Of a DNA stretch of 42,277 bases, positions 8,349 through 16,945 are shown in pieces. The notes beneath the pieces are model-generated. The model did not search any database, was not told the DNA's origin, and was given only the letters and a program-made list of their open reading frames with translations. A program made the translations under genes and the position numbers. Source of the stretch: Roseivirga sp. UBA6061 (GTDB taxonomy: Bacteria > Bacteroidota > Bacteroidia > Cytophagales > Cyclobacteriaceae); NCBI GenBank assembly GCA_002427745.1, contig DIYF01000043.1, positions 1-42,277 on the forward strand, read 5' to 3'. Within the stretch, counting starts at the first letter, position 1. Each line of letters starts with the position of its first letter.

Positions 8349-10406
8349 ATGCGACAGATGAGAAATATACTGATGATCCCTCTTTTATTGGCTGTCAGTG
8401 TTGTGCAGGTGTTTGCTGAAAGAGACACCACGGAGTTTTTACAGCCAAAAGCCGAGCATCTGAAAGAGGCCAGGCTTGTTGTTCAGATTCTCGACTATTT
8501 TCACTACAGGAGTACCGATCTGGAGGATTCACTCTCTTCTGTGATCTTCGATAATTTTCTTAGCTCACTTGATGCCAATAAGAACTATTTCCTGGCTTCA
8601 GATATCCGTTCTTTTCAGAAATATCGCTTCTCACTTGATGAAGACCTGAAAGCAGGTAATCTGGTACCTGCCTATTATATCTTCAATATTTACAAGAAAA
8701 GGGTAGAGGCACGACTCAATTACGCACTTGAGCACTCAGCCGATAAATTTGATTTCTCCAAAGATGAGTTTTATCGGTTTGACAGGGAGGAAGCTCCTTA
8801 TGCTAAGAGCTCAGATGAGCTTGATGAGTTGTGGCACAAGCAATTGAAAAACCAGGCACTGAACCTGAAATTGAGTGGTTCTGACGATAAAAAAATTGCC
8901 GAGGTGCTGAAGGGTCGTTATGAACGATTTCAGAATAATGTGTCCAAGTACAATAGTAATGATGTCTTTGAGATGTTCATGAACTCGGTAACAGAAGCAT
9001 TCGATCCCCATACCAACTATTTCACGCCACTTAACGCTGAGGACTTCAGACGCGAAAGCAGCAAGTCGATGGAAGGTATTGGTGCTACCTTGCAACAGGA
9101 TAAAGACTATACTAAAATCATAGAATTAAGACCTGGCGGACCTGCCTTCCTCAGTGGTCAGATCACCAAGGACGACCGCGTAGTAGGTGTTGCTCAGGGG
9201 GCTGAAGGCGAAATGATTGATGTGATCGGCTGGAGATCAGACGAGGTAGCCGGTAAAATCCGAGGAGCAAAAGGAACGCTGGTAAGACTTAAAATATTGC
9301 CGGCAGGGGCCTCAGCAGGTGGAGAAACCAAAATTGTCAATATCGTAAGAGATAAGATTAAATACGATGAGGCGCGAGCTCAAAGCAAAGTAATCGAATA
9401 CGAAGAGAATGGTGATAAATTTACCTTAGGAGTCATTACCGTACCGGATTTTTACCTGGATGCAGATGGACTGGATGCCGGAGATAAAAACTATGTAAGT
9501 ACTACCAACGATGTTAAGAAACTCATCAAAGAGTTTGAAGAGCAAGGGGTAGATGGTGTTATGCTCGACCTGAGAAACAATGGTGGCGGAGCTCTGTTTG
9601 AGGCCATTAATCTCTCCGGGCTGTTTCTTCCCGGAGGCCCCGTAGTTCAGGTGAAATATGCGAATGGCCGAATAGAAAAAGGCAATGACGATGATAAGAC
9701 CATGTTCTATGACGGGCCACTGAACGTAATGATTAACCGCTTTTCAGCTTCGGCTTCAGAGATTTTTGCCGGAGCAATTCAGGATTACAGAAGAGGTGTG
9801 GTAGTGGGTGAGCAGACCTATGGTAAAGGAACTGTCCAGAATGTGAGAGGCCTTAATGATTTCATGCGTGAACCCACACAGGACAAACTCGGATTGCTTA
9901 AATACACCATTGCGAAATTCTACAGAGTAACAGGCAGTAGTACACAGCACCTCGGTGTTACCCCGGATATTCAGTTCCCTTCTGCCTATGGAGGTAGTGA
10001 GTTCGGAGAGAGTTCTCAACCCAGTGCTTTGCCCTGGGATAAGATTGCCTCTGCACAGTTCACCCCTCTTGATTTCGTGGATAAAGACCTGATATCGGTT
10101 TTGAATAAACGACATGCAGGCCGACTCAAGACTGATCAGAGTATGCTGGACTATCAGTATGATATAAGCGTACTCAAAGAGGCCCGTAAGCTCCAGGAAG
10201 TTTCCCTCAACTACGACAAGCGCAAAAAGGAGCAGGATGAGCGTGAGCAGCGCAGAGCCTCTCGTGTCAAGGTAGGTGACTCTTTGAGCGAGCTTGAAGC
10301 CAGTAAAGTGAAGGATCGTTCTCTGGATGATTTAAAAGATCCCTATCTCAAAGAAAGTATCATTCTCCTGGCCGAGCAAATTGCGGCCAAGAAGAAGAGA
10401 GGCTGA
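8349..10406 (+). CDS. prc: Carboxy-terminal processing protease (Prc/Tsp type, S41A)
   Basis: A 685-residue protein from the ATG at 8349; an in-frame TTG at 8337 would add four residues and cannot be excluded. A signal peptide ends near QVFAE. The order matches E. coli Prc: N-terminal helical domain (about 30-210) with FDPHTNYFTP, PDZ domain (about 225-320), then the S41 core with GVMLDLRNNGGGAL, NRFSASASEIFAGA and GEQTYGKGTVQ. Ser468 and Lys493 are 25 residues apart, like the Ser430/Lys455 dyad of E. coli Prc, so the enzyme appears active. A charged C-terminal region (about 560-685) matches the extra Prc domain. It degrades or trims envelope proteins from their C-termini. A strong terminator follows the stop codon. 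Confidence 0.93.
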   Translation: MRQMRNILMIPLLLAVSVVQVFAERDTTEFLQPKAEHLKEARLVVQILDYFHYRSTDLEDSLSSVIFDNFLSSLDANKNYFLASDIRSFQKYRFSLDEDLKAGNLVPAYYIFNIYKKRVEARLNYALEHSADKFDFSKDEFYRFDREEAPYAKSSDELDELWHKQLKNQALNLKLSGSDDKKIAEVLKGRYERFQNNVSKYNSNDVFEMFMNSVTEAFDPHTNYFTPLNAEDFRRESSKSMEGIGATLQQDKDYTKIIELRPGGPAFLSGQITKDDRVVGVAQGAEGEMIDVIGWRSDEVAGKIRGAKGTLVRLKILPAGASAGGETKIVNIVRDKIKYDEARAQSKVIEYEENGDKFTLGVITVPDFYLDADGLDAGDKNYVSTTNDVKKLIKEFEEQGVDGVMLDLRNNGGGALFEAINLSGLFLPGGPVVQVKYANGRIEKGNDDDKTMFYDGPLNVMINRFSASASEIFAGAIQDYRRGVVVGEQTYGKGTVQNVRGLNDFMREPTQDKLGLLKYTIAKFYRVTGSSTQHLGVTPDIQFPSAYGGSEFGESSQPSALPWDKIASAQFTPLDFVDKDLISVLNKRHAGRLKTDQSMLDYQYDISVLKEARKLQEVSLNYDKRKKEQDEREQRRASRVKVGDSLSELEASKVKDRSLDDLKDPYLKESIILLAEQIAAKKKRG

Positions 10407-10429
10407 TCAATTCAAAAAGAATTATCATG

Positions 10430-10459
10430 AAAGACATGCTCACCGGGCATGTCTTTTTT
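10430..10459 (+). terminator. Rho-independent terminator after the Prc gene
   Basis: AAAGACATGC (10430-10439) pairs perfectly with GCATGTCTTT (10447-10456) around a 7-nt loop and is followed by Ts. It begins 23 nt after the stop codon. Confidence 0.9.
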
Positions 10460-10782
10460 GTTGGGTTTTATCTGCAAAGTCAACTTGTGCCAGCGGAGGG
10501 ACAGGTCAACTCAGCGTGTCTGGATTTATCGCTAAAATGATGTGATACAGAGATAGCCTGATACGGAAAACGATTGAAACGGACAAACAAAATTTTTGTT
10601 CTCTTTCGGGGCAATTTTTTTTCTGATACCCTCAAGTTTTTTACTTCAGTATTATGTGAATGTTAAGAGATGTTAAATCTCAAAAGTCCTTCGTATTAAC
10701 TGCAATCGCAGCTTTTTGTCAGAATCTGGTTTTAAAAAAGACCGAATCCGGCTGTTTTTCGGAAGGTGTAAAAAAAATGGCG
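10460..10782. other. Non-coding leader region upstream of the SusC gene
   Basis: This A/T-rich stretch holds no convincing gene. One 15-bp odd palindrome, AACAAAA-T-TTTTGTT (10586-10600), stands out and could bind a regulator. No riboswitch or known RNA structure was recognised by eye. No SusR, anti-sigma or hybrid sensor gene accompanies the downstream SusCD pair, so any control site for it would lie here. Confidence 0.5.
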
Positions 10783-10817
10783 TTTGTTTCGATTGACCAT
10801 ATTTTCTTTTAGATTTG
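10783..10817 (+). promoter_or_regulatory. Promoter of the SusC/SusD operon
   Basis: TTTG at 10783-10786 and TAGATTTG at 10810-10817 (exact TAnnTTTG) are separated by 23 nt, at the upper end of the spacing accepted for Bacteroidota sigma-70 promoters. Transcription would start near 10824, leaving about 49 nt of leader before the ATG at 10873. Confidence 0.55.
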
Positions 10818-10872
10818 ACGGTACAACCGAATTATTGCTTAATAATTTAAACATTTACTAAAACTACTTACT

Positions 10873-13800
10873 ATGAAGAGAGTATTGCTGACACTACTCA
10901 TGTCAGTGCTTGTATGTGTATATATACAGGCGCAAACTCGTACTGTCTCCGGTAAGGTCACTGACGAAACTGGTCAGCCCTTGCCTCAGGTGACGGTGCT
11001 TTTAAAGGGTACCACCACAGGTGCTCCGACCGATGCGGACGGTAACTTCCGTTTGACGGTCCCGGACGCTGGCGGTACTTTGCTGTTCAGGTTCCTGGGC
11101 TATGTTACTCAGGAAATAGAAATCGGATCTCAGAGTGTTATCAACCTCCAGATGCAGCCAGAAGTGACTGACGTTGGAGAAGTTGTTGTAACAGCCCTGG
11201 GTATCACGCGCGAAAAGGCCTCATTGGGGTATGCCGTAACTTCTATCGGTGCCAATGACATTCAATCCCGGCCGGAAGCAGACGTTAGTAGAATTTTGAG
11301 AGGTAAAGTGCCAGGTGTGGATATCACATCTACCAGTGGTTTGGCTGGTTCTGGTACAAACATCATTATTCGTGGTTACAGTTCTATTACTGGTAATAAC
11401 CAGCCTCTTTTTGTGATTGATGGTGTGCCGGTTAACACTGACACCAACAATGACAGAAGTTTTGCTTCAGGTGGTGCTACAGCATCAAGTCGTTTCCTGG
11501 ATTTAGATCCTAACAACATTGCTGACATCAGTATTCTGAAAGGTCTCAGTGCAACCGTATTATACGGTGAGGCCGGTAGAAATGGTGTGGTACTGGTGAC
11601 TACTAAGTCGGGAACAGGTAATGGTACCAACCGTAAAATGGATATCTCATTCACACAATCTGTATTCGTGAATCAGGTTGGCGGTATCGTTGAAGATCAG
11701 GATCAATATGGAAACGGATGGCAAAACTTTGCTTCTGCTGCCTTCTCTAACTGGGGAGCTCCTTTTGATCAGCCAAACAGAAACGGACTGACCAACGGAA
11801 CCATCGCTCACCCTTATTCCAGATCAGCACTGAATGATGTATTCCCTGAGCTGATAGGTGCGAGATATGATTACCGTGCTTATGACAACCTTGAAAACTT
11901 CTTTGTTACAGGAACTCAGATCAATACGTCTCTGGGTATTAATAGCCGTATAGGGGATAACTCAAGTGTGAGTTTTAACTACAGTTACCTGAGTGACGGT
12001 GGATATATTCCAAGAAATAAATTTGATAAAAACAATGTGAGTCTGGGCTTCAGAACTAAGCTGGAGAATGGTCTTTCAATCAATGCTTCTGGTAACTTCA
12101 TTACCTCTGACAGAGCCACGCCTCCTGCGGCACCTATCTTTAGTTCTAACCCGATTGGTGGTACGTCTCTGTTCTCAAACGTTCTGTATACTCCAAGGTC
12201 TGTAGATTTGCATGGTCTTGCCTACGAACGTCCTGATGATAACTCAAGTATTTACTACAGAGGTGGTAATGATATTCAGCACCCACTCTGGACACTGAAT
12301 AATGTAATTGACGAGGAGACTGTGAATCGTTTCTTCGGTAATGTTACTTTCAACTACCAGCTCGCTGACTGGCTGAATGTAAGTTATCGTTTCGGACTTG
12401 ATACTTACGATCAGCAGCAGGACTTCACCCAGAACAAAGGTGGACGTCAGAACCCTGATGGTTTGTTCACTACTTCTGACAGATCTAATACCATTACTGA
12501 TCAGGTGTTGACACTTTCTGCCAACAAAGACCTGAATGCAGACTGGAATATCAATGGTCTATTGGGGGTTAACCTGAGAAGAGCTACCAGTACTTCAAAC
12601 TTTATTACAAGTACCCAGCAATTCATTTACGGACTGTTTACACACAATAACTTTATTACTAACGTAGCCTCTTCAGGAATCAGCGAAGTCAATACAAATG
12701 GTATTTACGGTCAGCTTTCTTTTGGTTACAAAAGTGCCCTGTATGTAAACCTCTCTGGTCGTAATGACTGGACTTCAACGCTTGAGCAGGAGAACAGATC
12801 AGTTTTCTATCCTTCTGTGAGTGTATCTATCTTACCTTTCGACTTGGCACAGACTCAGGTGAATGGTATTGAGTATCTGAAAGTAAGGTTGGGTTACGGT
12901 ACTTCTGCCGGTTATCCTGGTCCTTATCAAACCAGAAACATCCTCTCTACTTCTCCTAACAGATTTATCGATGGCGGTGGTACTATTATTAACTCTAACT
13001 CTATCAGTACAAGATTTGGTAACCCTAATCTGAAGCGTGAGCTTCACGAGGAGTTTGAATTGGGTATTGAGGCACGTATGTTCAATAACAAGGTGAATCT
13101 GGACCTTTCTCTCTATCAGAAAAAATCCAGTGACCTGATTATCGACCTGGATCTTGATCCATCTACAGGTTTTACCAACTCTACCATTAATGCTGCTGAG
13201 ATCGAAAACCAGGGGCTTGAGGCACAGGTATCTGTTCGTGTTGTCGAAAAAGCTGACTGGAACGTGATGTCTACCGTGAACTTCACCACCAATGAAGGTA
13301 CCGTAAATGCGGTGGCTCCTGGTATTGATCAGGTAGTTATTTCTGGTTTCAGTTTCTTAGGAAACTTTGCGATTCCAGGACAGCCTTACGGTATCATTCA
13401 GGGATCAAAAATTCAGAGAGATGCTAACTCTGGCTTACCACTGATTTCTTCTTCCGGTACTTACCAGCAGGCTACTGACATCGGTATCATCGGAGATCCA
13501 AACCCTGATTATAACCTGTCATGGATCAATGAGATAGGCTATAAGTTCCTGAGTCTGAGAGTTCAGGTAGACTATGTTCACGGTGGAGATATTTGGGGAT
13601 CAACTGCCTCAACTCTGACTGGTCGTGGAATTGCCGGAGAAACTGGTTTTGACAGATTTGTTCCTGTGGTGACTACTGGTGTACTGGGTGACGGAAGTCC
13701 TAACAACATTCAGATTACTCCTAACAGACACTATTGGGAGCACACTGGTGTATTCTATGATGAGAACAGAATCTTTGACGCTACTACACTGCGTCTGAGA

Positions 13801-14034
13801 GAGATTTCTCTGAGCATCACAGCACCATCGAACTGGTTGACCAAGACTCCTTTTGGGGCTGCTAGTCTTACTTTCTCAGGTCAGAACCTGTGGTACAAGG
13901 CTTTCAACTTCCCTGAAAGTATCAACTTCGATCCCGAAGTACTCAGTTTGGGTGTAGGTAACGGACGTGGTTTCGACTACGTTACGGGTCCAACCTCTAA
14001 GAAATACGGGGCTACTTTAAGCCTGACTTTCTAA
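10873..14034 (+). CDS. SusC/RagA family TonB-linked outer-membrane transporter
   Basis: A 1053-residue protein with a signal peptide (residues 1-21, ending VYIQAQ). It has an N-terminal CarboxypepD_reg-like domain (about 22-105) with GKVTDETGQPLPQVTVLLKG. The SusC signature VVVTALGITREKASLGYAV follows, then the plug domain (about 115-245) with VSRILRGKVPGVDI, IIIRGYSSI and a VLYGEAGRNGVVLVTTK segment. The 22-strand barrel runs to a C-terminus ending in aromatic Phe. It forms the TonB-driven pore whose lid is the SusD partner encoded 18 nt downstream. No glycosidase genes accompany it, so the substrate could be a glycan, peptide or another oligomer. Confidence 0.96.
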   Translation: MKRVLLTLLMSVLVCVYIQAQTRTVSGKVTDETGQPLPQVTVLLKGTTTGAPTDADGNFRLTVPDAGGTLLFRFLGYVTQEIEIGSQSVINLQMQPEVTDVGEVVVTALGITREKASLGYAVTSIGANDIQSRPEADVSRILRGKVPGVDITSTSGLAGSGTNIIIRGYSSITGNNQPLFVIDGVPVNTDTNNDRSFASGGATASSRFLDLDPNNIADISILKGLSATVLYGEAGRNGVVLVTTKSGTGNGTNRKMDISFTQSVFVNQVGGIVEDQDQYGNGWQNFASAAFSNWGAPFDQPNRNGLTNGTIAHPYSRSALNDVFPELIGARYDYRAYDNLENFFVTGTQINTSLGINSRIGDNSSVSFNYSYLSDGGYIPRNKFDKNNVSLGFRTKLENGLSINASGNFITSDRATPPAAPIFSSNPIGGTSLFSNVLYTPRSVDLHGLAYERPDDNSSIYYRGGNDIQHPLWTLNNVIDEETVNRFFGNVTFNYQLADWLNVSYRFGLDTYDQQQDFTQNKGGRQNPDGLFTTSDRSNTITDQVLTLSANKDLNADWNINGLLGVNLRRATSTSNFITSTQQFIYGLFTHNNFITNVASSGISEVNTNGIYGQLSFGYKSALYVNLSGRNDWTSTLEQENRSVFYPSVSVSILPFDLAQTQVNGIEYLKVRLGYGTSAGYPGPYQTRNILSTSPNRFIDGGGTIINSNSISTRFGNPNLKRELHEEFELGIEARMFNNKVNLDLSLYQKKSSDLIIDLDLDPSTGFTNSTINAAEIENQGLEAQVSVRVVEKADWNVMSTVNFTTNEGTVNAVAPGIDQVVISGFSFLGNFAIPGQPYGIIQGSKIQRDANSGLPLISSSGTYQQATDIGIIGDPNPDYNLSWINEIGYKFLSLRVQVDYVHGGDIWGSTASTLTGRGIAGETGFDRFVPVVTTGVLGDGSPNNIQITPNRHYWEHTGVFYDENRIFDATTLRLREISLSITAPSNWLTKTPFGAASLTFSGQNLWYKAFNFPESINFDPEVLSLGVGNGRGFDYVTGPTSKKYGATLSLTF

Positions 14035-14052
14035 TCAAAATTTTTTTAAAGA

Positions 14053-15705
14053 ATGAAATTGAGAAAACATATATCAATTGCATTATTGGTTGCGCTTGTC
14101 GGGTTTACCTCCTGTGGAGATCAGTTTGATCTTGACTTACAGCTCAATCCAAATGCGGTTACTGAAGAGAACGCAGATGTAGATCTGTTCTTCAATGCAA
14201 TACAACTTAACGTAACAGGCTTTTTCACAACGGCTTCTAATATTGGAATGCCGGCAGTGAGAATGACTGCCATGACGGGTGGTAACAATTATGAAAATAA
14301 CTGGAGCCCCAACTCATTCAACGGACTCTGGAATAGTGCATATGCCTCTATTTTTCCGGATATCAACGCGATGATTCCACTGGCTGAAGACAGAGAGCAA
14401 TTCGTACATGCCGGAGCTGCTCAGGTGCTGCAAGGCTATGTTTTGATGACTTTGGTTGATTTCTTCGGTGATATTCCATGGACCGAAGCACTTCAGGGTG
14501 TTAACGTTCCCAGCCCCGGATCTGATGACGATGAAAGCATATATACTGCTGCCATCGCTTTGTTAGATGCGGGAATCGCCAACCTTGCTAAAACGAGCCG
14601 TGGTCTGCCAGGCAATGACTTCTTCTATGGAGGAGATGCTGCACAATGGACCAAAGCTGCGAATACGTTTAAGATGAAGGCTTACCTGAATATGGGTAAT
14701 ATGTCAGGTTTTAACTCGATCGTTTCTAGCGGTAACTACATTAGTTCTTCAGCAGATGACTTTGTATTTACTTACGGAAATAACAGAGTAAACCCTAACT
14801 CGAGACACCCATGGTACAATGAGCAGTACGAGGTAGGTAACGGACGTTATCACTCTAATGCGTTTATGTATGAACTGGCTTTCCGTCAGTCAGTACCTGA
14901 TCCAAGGGTGAGATATTACTACTATCGTCAGGATTTAGATCAGAGTAACGAAGATCAGTTTACATTAGATTGTCCTGCCTCACCGCGCCCATTCCACTAT
15001 CCTAATGACATGCCTTATTGTCTGGCTTCATTAAATTCTGCGTCATTTGATAACGCTGGTTATTTCGGAAGGGATCACGGTAATAACGATGGTATTCCAC
15101 CAGATGGTCAGCTTCGTACCGTATGGGGTATTTATCCTGCCGGAGGTAAGTTTGACGCTGATGATGGTACTCATACCAAAAATGCGGGTACTGATGGTTC
15201 TCTCGGAACAGGAATCGCTCCGATCATGATGTCTTCTTTTGTTGACTTCATGAGAGCTGAAGCTGCTTTGAGCGGTGGTGATCTGGCAGCAGCCAGAACT
15301 TTACTGGAAGCAGGTATGCGCAACTCGATCGACCGTGTCATGAGTTTCTCAGCAGATATCGGAACCATCGATGCAGCATTTACTCCGGCTGCAGCCGACA
15401 TTGATGCTTATGTAGCTGAAATTCTGGCTGCTTATGATGCCGGTGATAATGCAACAAAATCTGATGTTCTTCAGCAGCAGAATCACATAGCTCTTTTTGG
15501 TAATGGCTACGAGGCCTACAATGCTTACAGAAGAACTGCGGCTCCAAGAAACCTGCAGTTTGGTAGAGAGGCGGACCTGAGAGAGTTCCCGAGACTAATG
15601 CTTTACCCTGCTGATTATGTAAACCTGAATGCATCTATAAGCACTAACAGAGTTATTAGCGAGCAGGTATTTTGGGACACTTTAGCGCCAGGAGCACTGG
15701 ATTAA
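14053..15705 (+). CDS. SusD/RagB family nutrient-binding lipoprotein
   Basis: A 550-residue outer-membrane lipoprotein with lipobox FTSC (Cys21) followed by GDQFDLDL. The start LNPNAVTEENADVDLFFNAIQ, the helical TPR-like repeats and the segment KAANTFKMKAYLNMGN match the SusD-like branch common in Bacteroidota outside classical starch loci. The gene directly follows its SusC partner, and the two would form the hinged-lid uptake complex. Surface exposure is expected. The last 34 bases overlap only a non-genuine upstream extension of the next gene, whose real start is at 15720. Confidence 0.94.
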   Translation: MKLRKHISIALLVALVGFTSCGDQFDLDLQLNPNAVTEENADVDLFFNAIQLNVTGFFTTASNIGMPAVRMTAMTGGNNYENNWSPNSFNGLWNSAYASIFPDINAMIPLAEDREQFVHAGAAQVLQGYVLMTLVDFFGDIPWTEALQGVNVPSPGSDDDESIYTAAIALLDAGIANLAKTSRGLPGNDFFYGGDAAQWTKAANTFKMKAYLNMGNMSGFNSIVSSGNYISSSADDFVFTYGNNRVNPNSRHPWYNEQYEVGNGRYHSNAFMYELAFRQSVPDPRVRYYYYRQDLDQSNEDQFTLDCPASPRPFHYPNDMPYCLASLNSASFDNAGYFGRDHGNNDGIPPDGQLRTVWGIYPAGGKFDADDGTHTKNAGTDGSLGTGIAPIMMSSFVDFMRAEAALSGGDLAAARTLLEAGMRNSIDRVMSFSADIGTIDAAFTPAAADIDAYVAEILAAYDAGDNATKSDVLQQQNHIALFGNGYEAYNAYRRTAAPRNLQFGREADLREFPRLMLYPADYVNLNASISTNRVISEQVFWDTLAPGALD

Positions 15706-15719
15706 ACTGGAGATTAATT

Positions 15720-16685
15720 ATGAGAAAGATTAAAAATATATTCTTAGCATTTTTAGCACTCGTGGTTGTGGCATGCGGTGATCCGGAACTGCCTTTTGAA
15801 ACCTTCGAGGATCTGGAAAAAGGAGCATTCGCAAGAAGGCTGTCTTTGTCAGGTGCATTTACCTTTGGTCAGGTGGCTACTTCTTCCTACCAGGCCTCAG
15901 TTGAGTTTTATAGTGAAGATCAGGGACAGAATGTTGCGTCTTACGACTGGACGGTAGAGTATACCGGAGTAGCAGGAGACAGAGCAGCAGTTAATTTCCT
16001 GTCTATACCAGCCAGTTCATTTGGTACAAATCCTGATACGGGATTGCCTATGGCTACCTTCACCCTTGGTATGGGTGATGCTTTGTCAGCTCTCGGGCTG
16101 GGTGAAGCTGATATTACCGGAGGTGATACATTCAGGTTCAGAGGAACTGTTGTGTTGAATGATGGACGTTCTTTTGGTATTAGTAATACCGGAACTAACG
16201 TTGTTTCATCTCAGCCTTACAGCGGTTTCTTCCTGCTTGATGCGAATGTAGTTTGTGTATCCGATCTTGGAGGTACTATCAACTACTCTAATGCCAACAT
16301 GGCCCGTGGTACGGGTAGTGGAGGCTTAGGTGCTTCTTGTGGTGCTGCTATTACCGGTTCGTTTGATATCCAGGATGATGGTGACGGTAACTACACCTTC
16401 AACTATCCTAATGGAAACAACGACCAGTCTTTCGGTATGTTTGACTCTTGCTGGAGTGATGATCCCGGAACAGGTGACAGAGGTATGACTGACGTATGTG
16501 GCCTCGTTGATAACAGAGGTACAGACAAGTATGGTGATACTTACTACTGGACTAACCTTTCTGGCGCAGGTACTCCTGCTATTACCTTCGATTGGATCAA
16601 CGATTGGGGTGACAGAGGTACTGTAACGCTAACCAGAGCTGACGGCAACAACTGGCCGGCTGAGCTGAAAACTTCAGATCAATAG
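15720..16685 (+). CDS. Surface lipoprotein of the SusCD operon, function unknown
   Basis: A 321-residue lipoprotein from the ATG at 15720; signal MRKIKNIFLAFLALVVVAC with Cys19, then GDPELPFETFEDLEKG. It lies 14 nt after the SusD gene and before the operon terminator, the place often taken by SusE/SusF-type accessory binding lipoproteins. The body looks all-beta: an Ig-like first part (about 40-140) with alternating hydrophobic strands, then a glycine/aspartate-rich part (about 180-315) with four Cys residues (VVCVS, ASCGA, DSCWS, DVCGL) that could form disulfides. I do not recognise a named domain. A ligand-binding helper for the SusCD complex is inferred from position only. Confidence 0.8.
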   Translation: MRKIKNIFLAFLALVVVACGDPELPFETFEDLEKGAFARRLSLSGAFTFGQVATSSYQASVEFYSEDQGQNVASYDWTVEYTGVAGDRAAVNFLSIPASSFGTNPDTGLPMATFTLGMGDALSALGLGEADITGGDTFRFRGTVVLNDGRSFGISNTGTNVVSSQPYSGFFLLDANVVCVSDLGGTINYSNANMARGTGSGGLGASCGAAITGSFDIQDDGDGNYTFNYPNGNNDQSFGMFDSCWSDDPGTGDRGMTDVCGLVDNRGTDKYGDTYYWTNLSGAGTPAITFDWINDWGDRGTVTLTRADGNNWPAELKTSDQ

Positions 16686-16710
16686 AACAGAAATAATAAA
16701 TAGATAAGAG

Positions 16711-16745
16711 AAAAGGGCCGGTCCATTGGATCGGCTTTTTTTGTG
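16711..16745 (+). terminator. Terminator of the SusC operon
   Basis: GCCGGTCC (16717-16724) pairs with GGATCGGC (16728-16735; one G-T pair) around ATT and is followed by a run of eight Ts. It starts 31 nt after the stop of the third operon gene. Confidence 0.9.
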
Positions 16746-16892
16746 CTTTAATTTATGTTATCAGGTCAGAAAGTAGTCTTGTCCGGGAAAGGTTCACAGG
16801 GCCAGACAGCTATCTGGCAGGGGATGTTAGCCATGGAGAATGAGTAGGTTTGACACCCTGGCTTCATAGTGGTGTGTTTGTGGCACTTCTTT

Positions 16893-16923
16893 AACAAAAA
16901 AAGGACTGGCAGGCCAGTCCTTT
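16893..16923 (-). terminator. Terminator of the amidohydrolase gene
   Basis: A near-perfect palindrome, AAAGGACTGGC at 16900-16910 and GCCAGTCCTTT at 16913-16923, is followed on the reverse strand by a T run (the A run at 16896-16902). It lies 22 nt downstream of the amidohydrolase stop codon. Confidence 0.88.
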
Positions 16924-16945
16924 CATTTGTATAATCCTTTCTGTC

